Shown piece after piece: positions 11,688 through 26,800 of a stretch of 64,000 nucleotides of DNA; within the stretch, counting starts at the first letter, position 1, and every line of letters begins with the position of its first letter. The stretch is from Echinococcus granulosus (lineage: Eukaryota; Platyhelminthes; Cestoda; Cyclophyllidea; Taeniidae): assembly GCF_000524195.1 (NCBI RefSeq), contig NW_020170437.1:9525-73524 (forward strand). The letters are read 5' to 3'. Position numbers and translations under genes: made by a program. Under the pieces are notes generated by a model that had not been told where the DNA came from, did not search any database, and saw nothing but the letters and a program-made list of their open reading frames with translations.

Positions 11688-12318
11688 CACTACACCGCTA
11701 AACGAACTCTTCCATCTGGACTTACCTTTTGCAAATGAATGTATACGTCAGTGCAATGTAGAAGTGTTATCTTACTGTTGCTACAGCTTGCGAGACTTAC
11801 GAGGCTGCTTAAGAGCGAATTTCTACCAACTAAAGCAATGCTAAAAGTAACAACACCACTTTACAAACAAAAAGGTCCCATTAGAAGCGCGTGTTACAGT
11901 TACAATAGGGCGGAGTTTAGGGCAAAAAAGGCATGGGATAAACTTAACTTTCGAAAATAGCCCTTTCGCTTGTTTGCATTTGAGTGGTGTACACAGTCTT
12001 TCTGCTAAATAGAAATGTTGCAGAGGCCAGTTGTTACATGATAGACAGACGAGGCGTTCATGAAAGTGGGGCAGAGTAGGACAAGGAGTGGGTGGGAAAT
12101 GAAATTTTTTAGCAGAAGTAGAAAGAAGCCAGTTGGTAAAACAAGGTATCCATTGCAATCAATTAAAATCAATTATCAAGTGGTACTTAATTGGTGTTTT
12201 TGGAGAAGAGTAGTGGTTCTATACAACCAACGGTGGGCTACTTTACAGGGCGCTACGATGGCGAAGAAGGGAAGTCGCTGACGATTGATCAATAGTGAGT
12301 GGCGACAAACCCGTAGTT
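11688..12318. other. Convergent intergenic region, KTI12 / YTHDF
   Basis: This is 631 bases shared by the 3' ends of KTI12 (+) and the YTHDF gene (-). No canonical AATAAA was found on either strand close to either stop. ORFs of 60-105 codons here have no recognisable features. Confidence 0.4.
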
Positions 12319-15300
12319 TCATCGTCGTCGAAGAGTCTCCTTGCGATTGAGCTGAAAAGTCCGATTAAGCTGAGATCAAGTAGGCGTACATTCCCAAATG
12401 ATGAAAAAAACGTGACCACACTAAGGTAAGTGAGTAGAAGTTCGACAAAATAGGCTGGTCAACGTTTGTCTAGGTTAGTCTGCAGTGAAACACCGGTGGT
12501 ACAATTTGAGAAGGAAAGTGTAAACTGGTAAGCACTTTTCAATTGATGAGGAGCATCAGCCATATTGTGTCAGACGATAATGATAAAAAACACCCTACTA
12601 TGTTTGATGAGGTAAGAGAACACTGGCTGCGTAAATTTTTACAATCCGCACAAGCAGATTATCATGACCCTTGAGGTCATATTCCATAATTTATCAATCT
12701 AGCTAATCGTCCAAACTTTGCACCACAGCAACGCCGCACCACTTAGATTCGTCATGGATGAAAAAAATAGAGTCAAATCACAATTCATTATCAGTCCGCG
12801 AAATTCCTATACAAGGCCATTTCTATTTATAACCGGAAGTATATATGAATAAGAAAGTAGGCTTGAGAGTAGTTACCTCTTGCTGCTCCCTCCGCTCATA
12901 ATAGTCAAAATCATTCAAAATGGAAGTAGCATTGTCGTATTTGGCAAATATCTCCAAAACCTCCTGCCCATGCTCCAATGGTACCTCAGTGGTATCCCTC
13001 GAATGTGTAACCGGCTTATTATCATTGGTTTCAAGGTGGATGTGCCTCAACACCACATTGGGCACATCCTTCACATAGATCCACTTGACCGAGAACTGAC
13101 CCTGCCACTTGTCTTGTGCCCAGACACCCGCTCGGGTCGCGTAGTCCACACCTGAGGTCATCTCCGCGATTCCGCAGAAGTGACCAGATCCGTTAACCGA
13201 GAAGAAAAGATAGATAGGCACGCCAGCGCTGGCAGCCTCTGTGTAAGCTGCATTTAACTTCTTATTGCCCGCCTCTGTTGAGCACCAGATAGAATACTTG
13301 ATGGAGCGATGGATGTCGTCCTCAGAGAAAGACTTAATCACAAAGAAACGAGCCCTCGAAGGGTTAGTATTGAAGGTCGGTGGATTGACTTGACGCAGGA
13401 GACGAGCTTGAAGGGAATCCCCAGTGCTGCTAATACCGGAAGGTTTATTCATTGCTTCTTCTAAGTTGGTCGCATTGGAATCGGCTAGACGCTCATATAC
13501 ACCGTCCCTGATGATGCCTCGCGGAGCACAAGGAACGGGTCGCTCTCCGTTCTTCTGCACTCGAGGGCGGTGTCGATTGTGCCTAAGGAGCAAATAGTCT
13601 ACTTCTGGTACTTATACCATTTGTGCAAAAATATGCTTATACTGCGTCTTTGTTGTGGTTAGACCCGATTACCAAATCCACTATAGCAAGTACCTTATAT
13701 TTCTATTTTATTAAGGAACAGTTATTGACAAGCTTCCGCACAGGCCCCTTCAAGTGACAGAACTAGTCTGTACCAAACTAGCAATACAGATTTAAACGTT
13801 TAACAAACGTGTATTCAGTGCTTCAAGAGGGAACTGTATGACAAACCTGAAGCCGAATCCCACCGTATCTCCAGAAATTTCCGGATTTCCCATTACAGTG
13901 GCGATATCACTTGGCGTAAAGTGCAGAGACCGCTTGGTGACAGGCCAGCTACATGCATCGGCAGGATTATTGCCGAGTTTAACACCACCGAGAGCCCAAT
14001 TACGATGGGCATCACCATTGACAGCGACGCCCGAGCAGCCACTATCATGCTGATAGCGATCAGCTAATCGACCGACTCCCGGTCCCATGAAGGCGAAGCC
14101 GTTACGGTCCTGCGAACGAGGAATTACAGACGATGTGTAAATTACCCATGGGGTTTCAAAGAGTTTTCCGTAAATATCGATTTGTTGCAGGGACACCCAC
14201 AAAAAGGAGCGAATCCAACATCAAATCTAAACCAGACCAGATGTTATCAGTTATGCGTGCAATACCAACGTCAAAGATCAAAGACATTAGAACCAAACAA
14301 ATCGCTCGCAATATTCCTCACTTTGGTTTCAAAAGCATCAACTCCAGACCTTACTGCCCTCTACTTCATTTGGTTATAAATACTCGGTCGCAAATGGGAC
14401 TTGGAACTGGTACAACTTAGGCCAGAAGCATGGCCAAGAGGGGGTAATGGACATAGTGTGCCAGTTACCTGATCACATTCAAAAAGTAAGATCCATTCGC
14501 CATTTACCTAGGGTATCATCAATAATGAAAATACAACTTTAATAGGCTATGTATTGAACATTTCCAAAGCACGACGAGAGGTACTAGTACAAAAAGACAA
14601 TAACATTAAACAGACTTGTCGAAATAGGGTAACTGCAAAACTCCCAACAAATCGCTATCAGGAGACCAAGAATTTAATACTGCTTCTGAATAGTAGCACT
14701 AAGAAAGGTGGACATTCTGCAAACTGATTACCTGCCAGCAAGCATGGACGAAACCAGATGTTTTTTTCCTACTGATAGAAAACGTGTTCGATACTCCCAA
14801 CATTCACTGGATCAGCGCAACCCGACAATGCCATTATGTGACAAGTTGGCAGTGAAATCTACTAACTCACAGTGCTTAAACAGCAGTGAAAAATGACGTT
14901 TTCCATAGTGACCGCGCAACTCAAAAGGATACAAAGGAGTTTATCGTGATTTGAACACCACAGCACGAAGCTTAAATGTGAATTGAGGCGGAAAGTCTAC
15001 ATTTCAGGAAAACACATTAAAGATCCGTGAATAAGCCACAGAATCCATTTCCTAGGAATCAGTGCTAAGTTCAACGGCCGTAGTGTATAGCTACCTTTTG
15101 CAATATCATACGCACAGGAGTAGATTAATCAGTTTTGGCCTAATAATAAATTAATGTGATCATTTTTACGGGCAGAGAAGACAATGTTCTCAATAATAAA
15201 GCTAAATATCCCACAGCTTAGTATATTTTATTTTTAGAACAAGAGAAGACCGTAAATTCGAACGCCAGGTTACCTCTAACGAAAGAAATTACTTGAAAGC

Positions 15301-16434
15301 CTTGTAGTAATGAAGTTGATTATGTACAAAAGCAATCGAGGAGCCCATTTTCCAAAATAAATCGCATGGCTTGCACGAAAATTATCCACACGAGATTATT
15401 TAGATGAATCGTAGTAATAGAATTCTCATCTTGCTTATAGGCAGGGATCTTAAGATTAAAATGCGATATTTGAAGTGGAATTCTCAAATTAAAACGTTCT
15501 AGGGAAAAAAACTTTCAAATTGGCACGTGCAGATCCCAGGCAAAACAATTAGCCTAGTAACGACAAACTCGCGTTTCACAAATACCTAAACGCTGTGATG
15601 ATCCGGTGTCGCCAGATAACTACAAAACGGCTGCAAATATCTGAAGATGAAGATGAATCAAAATGGAATTTATCCACATATAACTACCTAGCACACACAA
15701 ATATTCTCCCACATAATAGCAATTACCTTCCCCACAAAATGTCGCCACTGACTATCAACTAGTGGGTCATTTTGATGCAGTGGAGATGCGGGATAGATAT
15801 AAGGCTGCTGTGCCGCCACTGCATCATTCAAGCTGACACAATTAAATCGCTCAACAAGGTCGTCAGCGATTCCGTTGGGGTACATCATGTAGGGAGAGGC
15901 ATTCATCCCAACGCGTTCACCAAATTGAGCATTGTAGGGTGAGGCCTGCAGAGCGTCTCCTGCAGTGAAGCCACTCCCCGCAGGATGGTGATAAAGAGTG
16001 TCACAATCTTGATGTGCATTTTGATAAGGACATGAATTCCCGGGATAGAAGGTACCATTCCCACTATCTGCGGCTCCACGAGAGAGGTACATTGCGTTGC
16101 AATCGGTTGGGGAATTTGATTGCGGGGGAGGGTAGCAATTCGTCGGGTAATCGTTTAGCCCTGCTGTCGGCATCGAACAGTAGTTGATTTTTTCCCCATC
16201 GAGAGCTTCATTGCTGTTGCCACCGCTATTGACGCCGTTCATACTACCGTTGTTCGCTGCAGCTGAAGCAGCGGCCAGAGCCAGAGCCGTAGCAAAGTCA
16301 ACAGGAATATGCGTTGGCGGAGTCGGTTGGGATGAACGTGTTGAAGCTGACGATATCAGATTCCGACCCTCTCCCACATCATATGGTATTGGTGGAATTA
16401 ATGTACCATAGTAGTTATCACCGGAACCATACAT
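12319..16434 (-). CDS. YTHDF: YTH domain family protein (YTHDF-type m6A reader)
   Basis: Minus-strand exons in transcript order are 16434-15727, 14109-13847, 13582-12877 and 12351-12319, phases 0/2/0. The sum is 1710 nt, or 569 residues; human YTHDF1-3 have 559-585. Residues 1-236 are low-complexity, rich in Asn, Ser, Pro and Tyr, as in the disordered N-terminus that drives phase separation. Residues about 402-535 form the YTH domain. The aromatic cage is complete: W423 (SIWCST), W478 and W483 (GVWAQDKW), with spacing close to W411/W465/W470 of YTHDF1. The last exon adds only 10 residues, [10 protein letters not shown], resembling the basic C-terminal tail of the family. These cytoplasmic proteins bind N6-methyladenosine in mRNA and promote decay. 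An AG acceptor lies 11 bases before the ATG. Extra exons inside the 1.6-kb first intron cannot be excluded. The paralogue number cannot be assigned. Confidence 0.9.
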
Positions 16435-16445
16435 CACTCACTTTT

Positions 16446-17804
16446 CTACAAATTAGCAAACAAAAGCAACATTCAACCGCTGGAAGATGGAATGAGTTAA
16501 GGGCAGTCAATTGGCGCTGCATGCCCGTTTACCGCATCTTAAAGTAAATAATGATAAAGTAATCAAGTCCGTTTAAAAGCAAAGAGGATCCAAGGTGCAT
16601 CATGCACATAGGCATTATCGACTCCTAATGGTAACATCAGAAGCAATGTCGAAACTCCCACTAATAACAAATAATAGACTACAAAACAGCAAAAGTCACA
16701 CGCATAACACAAAGTGGAGAGGCAGGTAAAAAGTCCGAACCCATCATTTAAAGTATTCCAATGACTCCGTTGAGCCAGAAATAGATTCCAAGCTACCATT
16801 TGGAATGTCAAACGTGGTTAAGCCCACGAGGACACACATAAAGTACAGGTGGCAACGATGTAATAAAGGAAGTATTCACGAAAAAGTAGATCTCTTAAGA
16901 ACACAACGACATCCAGCACGAAGAAAAAGGTACGCACCACACGATGGCCAAACACTAAGTCCAACTTCAACAACCTAATCGACAAATGGAAAATCCAAAC
17001 AAAGCAATGTTCAATAGAGCTAAAGTGATTTTCTGCAACTATATCACATAAAATAAATGTTTAATTCATAAACATATTTAAAAATTCGTTCTTAAAATTT
17101 TACAATTATATTTTTCTAAAAAAATAACTTGGAAACAAGATAATAGCTCAATCCATTCATGCGTAATTTCAATAAAAGCAAAATAGCTTAGCTAAAAAAT
17201 TAGTCATAGTGTTCAATGTCTGTGCATGTTCCTTAATTGCATATCTATTTGCAGACAGCATTCCCCAATAGCCAAATCAATAAAATTTTTAAGAATATCT
17301 TCTAATGAATACTCCTAACTGCATTTGAGGGATGCATTTTGGCTTCTGCAGTGCAGAGACACGAACAAATTATTAGTTATGGGCCAAGTAATCTAGCGAT
17401 CTATTTATTCCAGCAAGTACCATACCACCCCCCGTAGATCTTTTCCCCACTTTTTTACAACATGTTGCACTTTTAATAACGAAAATTAAATTTTTTTTTG
17501 AATACAATAGCAGTGTTGGTACTCGTTTGCATAGCACTTATTTCATTGGTAGTGATGTGCAGTTCTAGAAAAAGTGATGCATCCTAATAATATTGCGTTC
17601 TTTTTTTATACCTTAAAAAATTTGGCTGATTTGATCCAAGGCAGTGTTTTTATAACTACCCACGACTGATGCTTTGTTTCACTAAACCCGTGTTATAGGC
17701 GGCGAGGTGAAGCCGGCCTCGACGGTATTTTGCTTTTCGGCGTCTGGGGCATACCCTCTAACTCAACCTTGTGTTGCTTGAAGCTTTGTTATTCGAATAG
17801 GGTT
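16446..17804. other. Divergent intergenic region, YTHDF / PTCD1
   Basis: About 1.36 kb separates the start codons of YTHDF (-) and the PTCD1-like gene (+), so it should hold both promoters. It is AT-rich around 17040-17640. A GC-rich patch at 17700-17725, just after TTATAG, may be 5' UTR of the PTCD1-like gene. No clear TATA box was identified. Confidence 0.4.
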
Positions 17805-20800
17805 ATGTTTTATCTACATGGAAGAGTAGTTCTTTTCGCACACATGTGGAACTTTGCTCGGCAGTTAGGTTTGGTCACAGCTCCCCAGTTAATGCGTTTG
17901 GTTAATGACCTGGATAAACGAGTGTATCGTGCGCAGTTCCCTGCAAATCCTACTTACGTCGCTGATAGATCAGTAGACTCTTCAAGCAATTCAGTGGCAA
18001 GGGGAGTGATTAGTTTGAATGCTGAACCGGTGGTATTTGGAGCTCTTGCTGATCGGGGTAGGTCTAGTAAATGCTTGGTCGTAGTGCCTTTGCGAAGCAT
18101 TAGTTATGTTGACTATTTATTACCCTGTAAAAATCTTAGCTGGTCTATTGGATCCTGACGACTTTGATGAGTTTGATGTCGCGGGGGAGCAGCCCGTTAA
18201 AGATAACCATCTTCGCTTATCAAAAACCGGAAGAAATCACGAACCTACTTGGTATCTTTGGAGAATAAACAAGCTCTGTAAAGATGGAGATACGCGCTCG
18301 GCAGTTGAGGTAAAATATTATCGGCTTTATGTGGCTACATAGACTTACCTCCAATTATTCCAAGGTGCTTATTTGGGCACACTCTTGTATTAATTCTGGT
18401 GAAAGTGTCGGTTAAAAAAGTTGGGATCCTTAGTGTATTAGTGATCCTGGATGTTATTCCTCCACGCGTTAGGCGCACAGCTGGTGTATACAATTGTTGT
18501 TATCTATAGTGGGTATCCTTGTTGTATGGTGAAATCTATAGTAAGCATCTACTGGTCAATGCTTTTAGACAAAGCGTTTTTATAAGATTGGGTTCCAAGT
18601 CTACTATTTGTGGGTCTAACTGATGATCCTGTTTCTTGTTTGTCTAGCTTTTTTTCCACAAAATGTTAACTGTTGATCGAGTCATGCCGGACCGTAATAT
18701 CATTCACCTTCTTTTGAGTGGACTGGCCGAGGTGGGTGACAGCGAGTCTGCCTTCAAGGTTTATCGTAAGATGACCGAATTGGGCATCCCTGCAACCAAT
18801 TCTACATATTCACGCCTTTTTAGGTAATTTTGCCCATTTTCCAACTCTAGTCAACTGATTGTCCCCCCCGCTTTCACCAAAGAAATTCGAGCGCTGGTCA
18901 AGCTTAGTTCTGCGACTGAAAACGTTTGCTTTTGAGGCCAAACTTATTTACCTGTTGTAGGTCGTGCACTGAAGACATTGGGGCTTGGCAGCGGGAACAT
19001 CGCTACAGGTTTAATGGACCGAGTAATCCTAAAGAAATCAGGTGATTTTTAGTACTATCATTTGCCTATTTGAGACAAAACCACTCATGTCCTTCGCATT
19101 CTTTTGTCCGAATCATGCTGCTTTGACGGCTAACTGTCTCGTAGCATTGCCTCAATCGCACCTTTTTATAGTTTGGGCTGCAATTCGTCATTTCACGACT
19201 ATTTTCTTCTTTAAAATTGCCTTAGTTCGCAATCTGACCTCGATTTGCTTGCTGGACCCGCTCTTGGACGTGCAAAGGGTCTTTGGGTTCGGTTGCACGA
19301 ACGTGGCTTTCGAATGAATCGAATCACCTACAACACGCTTCTGCAGACTCTGGCTAAAGGTATTGCCGGGCCACTACTTCATTTTGGTTTTCGCAAATGA
19401 CTTGTCCAATGCAAAAGAGGTCTTAGGTTTCGTGTTGAACCTTTGATTTTCGAGCCTGGAAAGCGATTCAACACTACATAAACCAGCAAAAAGTGACGTA
19501 CATAGGTAAATTATTACTTTCTCTAATTTTGCAGCTGGTGACCTCCATGCCTGCTTCCAGGCGCTGGATGCGATGTTGCTAGGTCAGGGTGGACTGCCAC
19601 CATCGATTCTGCACTCTTCGATGACTCCTCCTTCGCCCACTTGCTCAGCTGAGCCCCTTCCGCCCTTCCGACCAGATGAGTACACTCTGACTGCGGTTCT
19701 CACAGCGGTGCTACAGTCTTTCAAGTCTGGCTTCCTTGTCTCGTCCCTTGACGCCCTCCGCTTGGCACTGCACGCGTGGCACCTCATCCTCCCTCGTCTG
19801 CCACGTAGGCAGCCCAGTTTGCATCACTTTACTCTCCTTGCTGGCATTGCTGCTCTCACCGAGCCCAAGAATGGTCGATTTTCCCTCCCCACATCCCTTG
19901 GGAGTGGTATCGGACGGCGAAAAGCCGACACCTCAGCGAAGAACTATCTTGAGGTGCCCCACTTTTGCTCACGTTTCCTGCTATTTTTGCATCGGCGTGA
20001 GGAAAGCTTTTTTCACCCAAATTTCACTCATGCCAAAATGTATCAGAATTCGAGTACATTAAAAACCCTACGTGGAACGTGGTAAAAGTCCAGTTGTATA
20101 TCTCCAAAGGTTGATCGTGCAATCAGTTCGATTATTATTCACTGGAATAAAACGGGAACAAGAGAAGAAACTGTATAGTTTATGTTCTTTATTTTTTGTA
20201 GTAATCATTGATGATGGTCGAATATTACCTGTAACCATTCCAAAATTTTTTTAACAAAGTGACCAAGTAAGGTACTGTTGACATTGGCCCTATGTGAAGC
20301 CCGCCGAGATAGATTTCATTCAAAGTCGTTGGGTTTTTGTAGTAGTTTTTTTCGGCTTGAATTCAAGTCTGGTAGCCTATCCCCTTTTTCATCAGATAAA
20401 GTTCTTTCTACTTTAATCAGCAAGTAGTATTTAATTTCCTCGCATGGTGACAATTACAGGTGATCCCCGAGAGCTTGCCGAAACTGCGAGAACCGCAGCC
20501 TTCCCTATCTCCGCGCATTTTGGCCTCTGAGAAAGCGGCAAAGAACCTTTTGAGACGGGTGGCGCTTCTGGCATCGGGTGGTGACATACCGTCACAACTC
20601 TCAACTAACTCAACCCCCTCCGACACCACTCCTCTAGTACCTGTTTCTTCAAATTCCTGTTTTTTGCTGCCGAATACGTTTTCTCCTGATTGGACTAATC
20701 CTGACATAGTTATGCGGAGCCAAGTAAATCTCTTACTACCGCTTCCGCAGGAGGGTATCAGAGTAAGCTCCTGCACAATTTCATTGTCTAGAGGTCCTTT

Positions 20801-23800
20801 TGTAACTACATTTTCCATAATTTGGCAGTATTTGGCGTGACCTAAGATCAAAACATCAGTGTGGGTGCCTGCTGGAATATTTGTCGGAGCTTTCGACTCT
20901 ACAAGGCGAAAGTTAAGTACGAAGCGTTCGTGTTTCTCTTTAAACTACAAGTTATCTTTTACTAAAATTCACTTTACTTAAAAAATGAACTGCCACAGCT
21001 TTGAATGTCATAACCGTCAGGCAGTTTTGCTGTATCAGCTTTATAGGAAGTTATTGGAGTGAAAGTATTTGGGCCCTTGGCATTTAGACTTATAGTTGTC
21101 TGCGCGACAAATAAATATCAAAATTAAGAGTGCGCACTTTTGCTTTATTATTACACGTAATTTTGGAGTTTGCGTTTTAAATGTTATAATAAAGTAAACT
21201 AAACCATTTGACTGCCTTGACTATTTACAATCATGATCCGTACGAACTCAACTTTAATCAATTTTGCCTTTCAATAGCTGTATTCTAGTCCTACCTTTGC
21301 TCTCTGAAACTCTGCATGTTTCACTATTTTTTTACTGTAAAGAAGACCAGCTCGTCTGTATAATCCTGTCATCATCCCTTCCCTTTGGAACCTTACTTTA
21401 GCACTCCCTTTACAAAATTCATGTAAACGTGAAATCTCCTGACCTAATACAACCTTAGTCGATCATAAGTGGATTGAAGTTAGATAACAAGGAAAGTAGT
21501 GTCAAGCTGTTTGGGAAGCACAAATTTCATTGTTTCGGTGTTTTAAGTGGGTGGGCAATCGTCTTCTCTTATGTGGACTGCATAGAATTTTACATGACAT
21601 ACATTGAGGTTTGTAGCCAATTTCCCAGTTTCGTTATATCCCAATGCAAGTTTCGATTACGTACTGCTCACTGGTTTTCTCAAATGCTTGTCCATTATAC
21701 GATAGTTTTTTAGTTATTGAGCTTTATGCATTTCAAACTCGGATGCATGAAGGTGTATCTGGACGTTCGTGTTACTCATAATCTACCTGCAATTTTCGCA
21801 AACTGGTACCATAAATGGAGCGAAATTAGTCGGATTATCAGAAATACTCGTTTTTTATCATTTTTTACAATACCGAGCCTGTAATTTATCCAGCCTTCGA
21901 TCGGCTGCATCATATTTGCAAATGCACTTCATGTCTACTTCGTGGTTTCAGTTTTCTATGAGCGGTAAGGCAGTTTGATGGATACGAATACATTTTTAGT
22001 GTATTACTCTCTCAACGCCTAGTGTCAGAGATCCCTCAAAGCGTGCTTTTATTTTAACAGACTTTTCTGTTTGACCGGACTAAATGGATTGAGGCATTGC
22101 TGTTTGCTTGTGATTTTAAGGACAAGCTACCGGCGCATCTGAGATATATGTTTTTTTGTAAAACGGCGCCCTGGATTTCTTACACTTTTTAAAATTACCA
22201 ACAGATCCAGATCCCCACGAAGAAGGAATGTCCTCAAAACCACAGTTCTTTGCCACCGTGGCAAAGATTGGCCTTATTTGGTGGACTGGAGGGCTTTCTG
22301 GAATGTATTAGAACTAATTTTAAGGTAATTATTAACTGTTTTACTGTTCAGTACTTACTGTAGTTTGCCTTCGCTGAAATTCTCTATTTTTCTGCAATTA
22401 ATGGCGTATTTTCCTGGAACTTATTTGAATATTTGGTTTTAACTCAGGCCGTTTTGAATAAGTTATTAAAAATACCTCACTTTCTAATCATTTAACTATT
22501 TTCTTATGCATATTATTATTCATATTGGAATCTTTTTAAATCTAGTTTATGACCGTACCCATGTCTATTTTTTATTCTCACTGTCAGATGTTTTGACTGC
22601 TTTGGTTGTTTTAGACTGATATTAGAGTGCTTATACCCGTAGCGGTCCATGCCACTGGAACCTTTTATCCATCTGAGAATCTTGACTGCCGAGTCTGATC
22701 TTTACTAGCTCTCTCAATCACCGACGTCACCACTGATTACAAAGGTTGCCGCCCTTTTGCCACCTCCCTCGGAGAACGCGGGCGCCGAGTTGGATCGGTG
22801 GGAAAGCGCACTACTTAACGCTATGGATAGTAACAAAGTCATTTTGGACTTACCCGTACTCAACGTCCTCCTTCAGCGGAGAACAACACATGGACTGCCT
22901 GTGGACGAATTGATGTCTATCGCGAATCGTCAAGGCCTTTCGCCAGATGAAGTGAGCCCTCATTTTCTCATAAGTGGATCTTCGAACATCCGAAATCAAA
23001 AACTATGTTTCCGATTGTGAATGAAATATGCTTTCCTGTGACGTTGAAAAGCTGAATAGTTAACAGTTTTAACATACATGGTAGGCCAAATTCAGACCAG
23101 CTCAAAAGTAAATTGTTCGCCTTGGTGTTTGATCTTGGTTCGGCCAAGGTTATTGTGGCCACTTTGGGATATATAAGAATTTTCTTACAACCGAAATTGA
23201 GTTGAATTGTAATTTTATTTATAAAGCAAAGCTTAATGTGTCCAGACTAAGTGGGAACGAATGAATGAAATTATGCCAAATATTTGGTCCTCTTCCTCTT
23301 ATAACGCAATATTATAAGGGAAATTTTTACCCGCTTTATTCGCTATCGTTGGTGGGCTTTACTAATTCTGGTCATTTTTAATTTCTACGGGACTAATGCT
23401 ACAATTTATGTAGCGATTGACAGAGATCTATTTTTTTCATATTTTGGATTGTGGTGTTTTATTGATAGCCATTACTGACAAATTGATTACATGTAGATAT
23501 CTTTTCACTAATTAATTACAGTCTTTGCCCACTTTATCTAAATGAATCGCCGCTAGCACGGTGGTGAGTTTGTTCAGGTGGCATGAATTAGCTTTAGTGA
23601 GTGCTGGATTAAGCTCGGATTTGATGCCAATGACCTTTTTCGCTTGAGCTGCGGCCTGTTCAACAACAACTGCAGTCAGTTTGTTTGCAGCTTACATCTT
23701 GTAGTTTGATGCTACGAATTGAAACTGTTGTTATTTTGTTTCGTAAATCGTTATTTTCAGGAGAATCCTGTTTGTTTACGTTTTTTTTAAGGTTCTTGCT

Positions 23801-26800
23801 CCGACTATTTCATTATTAACGATGTACATGCTCTTTGTAAGAGGTGAATTTGCGATGAAGTCAGCTTTCCAAGCATCTTTCTCTTCTCTCCCTTGGCTAT
23901 GCGATCTGAGGCGATTGCCACTCATCTTGTGGTCTTCCCGATTGCTCATCCCTTAATCTTATTTAACTTACTCTTGCGCTTGGTCGTTCATTTCAAATGC
24001 GCCTTAGGCCAGTTATGAGAAATAAAATATTGGCAAGTGTTAAAATACGATTGGGCTTAAAGCACTTTTCTATGTGAGAGTTTTCAGCTGTCACCTCCAC
24101 ACGTTTAAAAAAATGGAACGCGTTTTCATGGTTATTTAACGACATCTGGCCTTCTGAAATATTCAATATATTGAAACATTAGAGTGGTGGATAGATTTGC
24201 CTACTGTGTGAATTGGAACTTACAAATAAATACAGGTAACTGTTTTTAGGGATATGAAATGCCAACACATTAGTGTAAAAATGCGACATACAAACGTTGG
24301 GTTTTTATGATTAATAAGCGGGATCTTAATTGTGACAATAATAAGAAAGATTTCTACTCCCCTTCTTTTAAGAATCATATCAGTGATGCAACCAATATTG
24401 CTTGCAGCATCCAATACTTATGTTCTCGATGATTTTTTGTTCCTGAATGTTCTCGTTTCTCCTTCATATTTTGGTGCGTGGGTGCTCCTACTACTCAAAC
24501 TCCGGTTGTGCACTCATTTTTCATTCCTCACCAGGTGTACTTAATGGAATGCTGTTACGATAGTCGGAGGAGCGGCTCTTACGCAAGTTTACCAACTGTT
24601 CAGTGCTAAAATCCAATTTTAAAAACCTTTTATAGTTTGAGTCGGATTTTGTTCGAACTATCACTTATCGCTTCTTCGGATGATGCTAGGCTCCATCAAA
24701 TAACCGGTCTTACATTTTACTCTTTTTTTAAACACTGTGTGCTTATGATTTATGTATTTTAACAAGTATTTTTCCTGCTTGGATTCTCTTTGTCGACCAT
24801 ATTTTTATTAGTCTTCCTTTCCTTTGTCACACTTCCCTAATAATTTGCTACTCATGTTTTTCTTCCATTCGTCTGTGATCATAAGTTATTTTTATTAATT
24901 TTCAATTCTTTTGTTTTTATTCAGCTCGCTGCTAATGTCGATTGCTCCGTAGGACATTCTAAAATACAAACGTCGTGGTAAAACTGGCGTATTCTGCCTC
25001 ATTGCAGTTCACTTGGAGTTGTTTGGCGCGCGGGTGCCGCACCACAAAGCAGGTTCGAGATTTCCTCACCAGCTACTCAAAGGCTGCTAAACTGACGTGG
25101 GACTCAGGGCTACCAGCCCACGTTGGCACAGTGCGCCCCAGCCTCCATGTTTACGCCACCCTCCTTGCCTCCACCAAGTTCTACTGGGACTCTAAGATAA
25201 TCATTATCCGGTCTATGATGGGCTCCAGTCAGTTGACTACAAAGTCGAAACAGCGAAAAAAGGAAAAGGAATCACCAGACTCACAGCCTTACGACTCTCC
25301 CATCCTCCCAAACCGTCGTCTAATCGCCAATCTCGAGCTGGAAATCGCTCACTTCCGTGATTTAGTTGCTCGCGGCATCGTACCGAAAGGCAGTGGCTTT
25401 TCTCGCATTTTTGATTTCGTAATATTGCCTTCACGTTTAACGTATTCATTGACCATTTTCATTGTTGTGTCTAGTCCTATTTTAACGAAAATTCTACCTA
25501 CTAGCTGTGAAGTTTTTGTTGGCAACTTTCCCCTATCCAATTTTACACTGTTAACACGTTGATCCTCCTCATCACCTAAGTTATTAAGAGATCTTTTATT
25601 TGAATATTGAAGTATGGAAGTGTACTGCTTGTTGTGTTTATTGAAGCTCAGAGCGCTTTTGTCAACTTTTGCTTGGCGCCAACTTTCGACTTGTCAGGGC
25701 TTTTTAAGACTACGGCTTTGGTCGAAACTTAGACTGTGATTTAGCGCCAATTTAAATTGTCACGGGTTTAGTTTTTTGCCTTATTGGCCGTGACGAGGCA
25801 GAAAGAATTTTTCCACGATTGCTTTCATCCCATAGGTACTTGTTTTTGTTGGTTAGGTTAACTTTTTCCAGTTGGAGTGTTTAAATGGACCAATTTAATC
25901 CATGCTCATGTAATGAGTAATAAAGTATCCAAATAGGTAAGTGTGGTCAGCTATTGCTTGTGACCAATCAAAGCTCCATGAAACCCTAATATTGTACGTA
26001 AAATACCTTACTTCATTTGGCTTTCGGCTCCAAATTTTCGAAACACTCTCCAACTCATTATTTTACCAGGCTGTGTTTGCACGAAACACTAATGTTATTA
26101 CATTTTTGTACTGCAGACCTAATTAGGTTCTGCATGTATCCTCTCGATTAAAAGAGCTTCAAAAAATGCAAACTCAAAAGCTATAATGATTGAGCTTATT
26201 AATAACTGAAAGTTTGCAATGCGTTCATTGTTTTACCTAGGTAATCTGATGGGTTATGTATCCCACTTTCGCTAATGTGACTGCTTCGCATGCTGAAAGC
26301 TCCGATTGGACTGTCTAGGAGTGCTTTTTTATCACTGCAGTGTAGACCCCATTTTCGCGGTTTTTTGGTTAAACGGCTATAACTGTTTTTTTATGGCAAC
26401 ATACTTCAAACTTCGGAGAGCTGCTCCAATCCCTATGCCCCCACTAAACACTCCCGTTAACTTCCTCTCCTTATCAAGCCTATTTGCGTTTCGTTTTATG
26501 ACAGTGGCTTGCTGTAAAAGAGGAATCATGCCAAGTAGGTAATCTACGATCACCATATGGGAAGAAATTCTTTCCATACATCAATGTGGCGTTAGGTTGC
26601 TTTCTTAAGGTTCCATTGCGCGTCCTAAATATTTTTTCTGGCATAGGTCGCCATGGAAGGTTAATACCAAACCAAAATATCCCTGTTGAATCAATACCGT
26701 CTTTGTGGTCTCGCACTATGCGCATCGCATTCTTTTCATTCTTTTTTACATTCCTGCTCTGTTACTTCTCATGGCATAATACTCTGCCTCCTGCTCGAGA

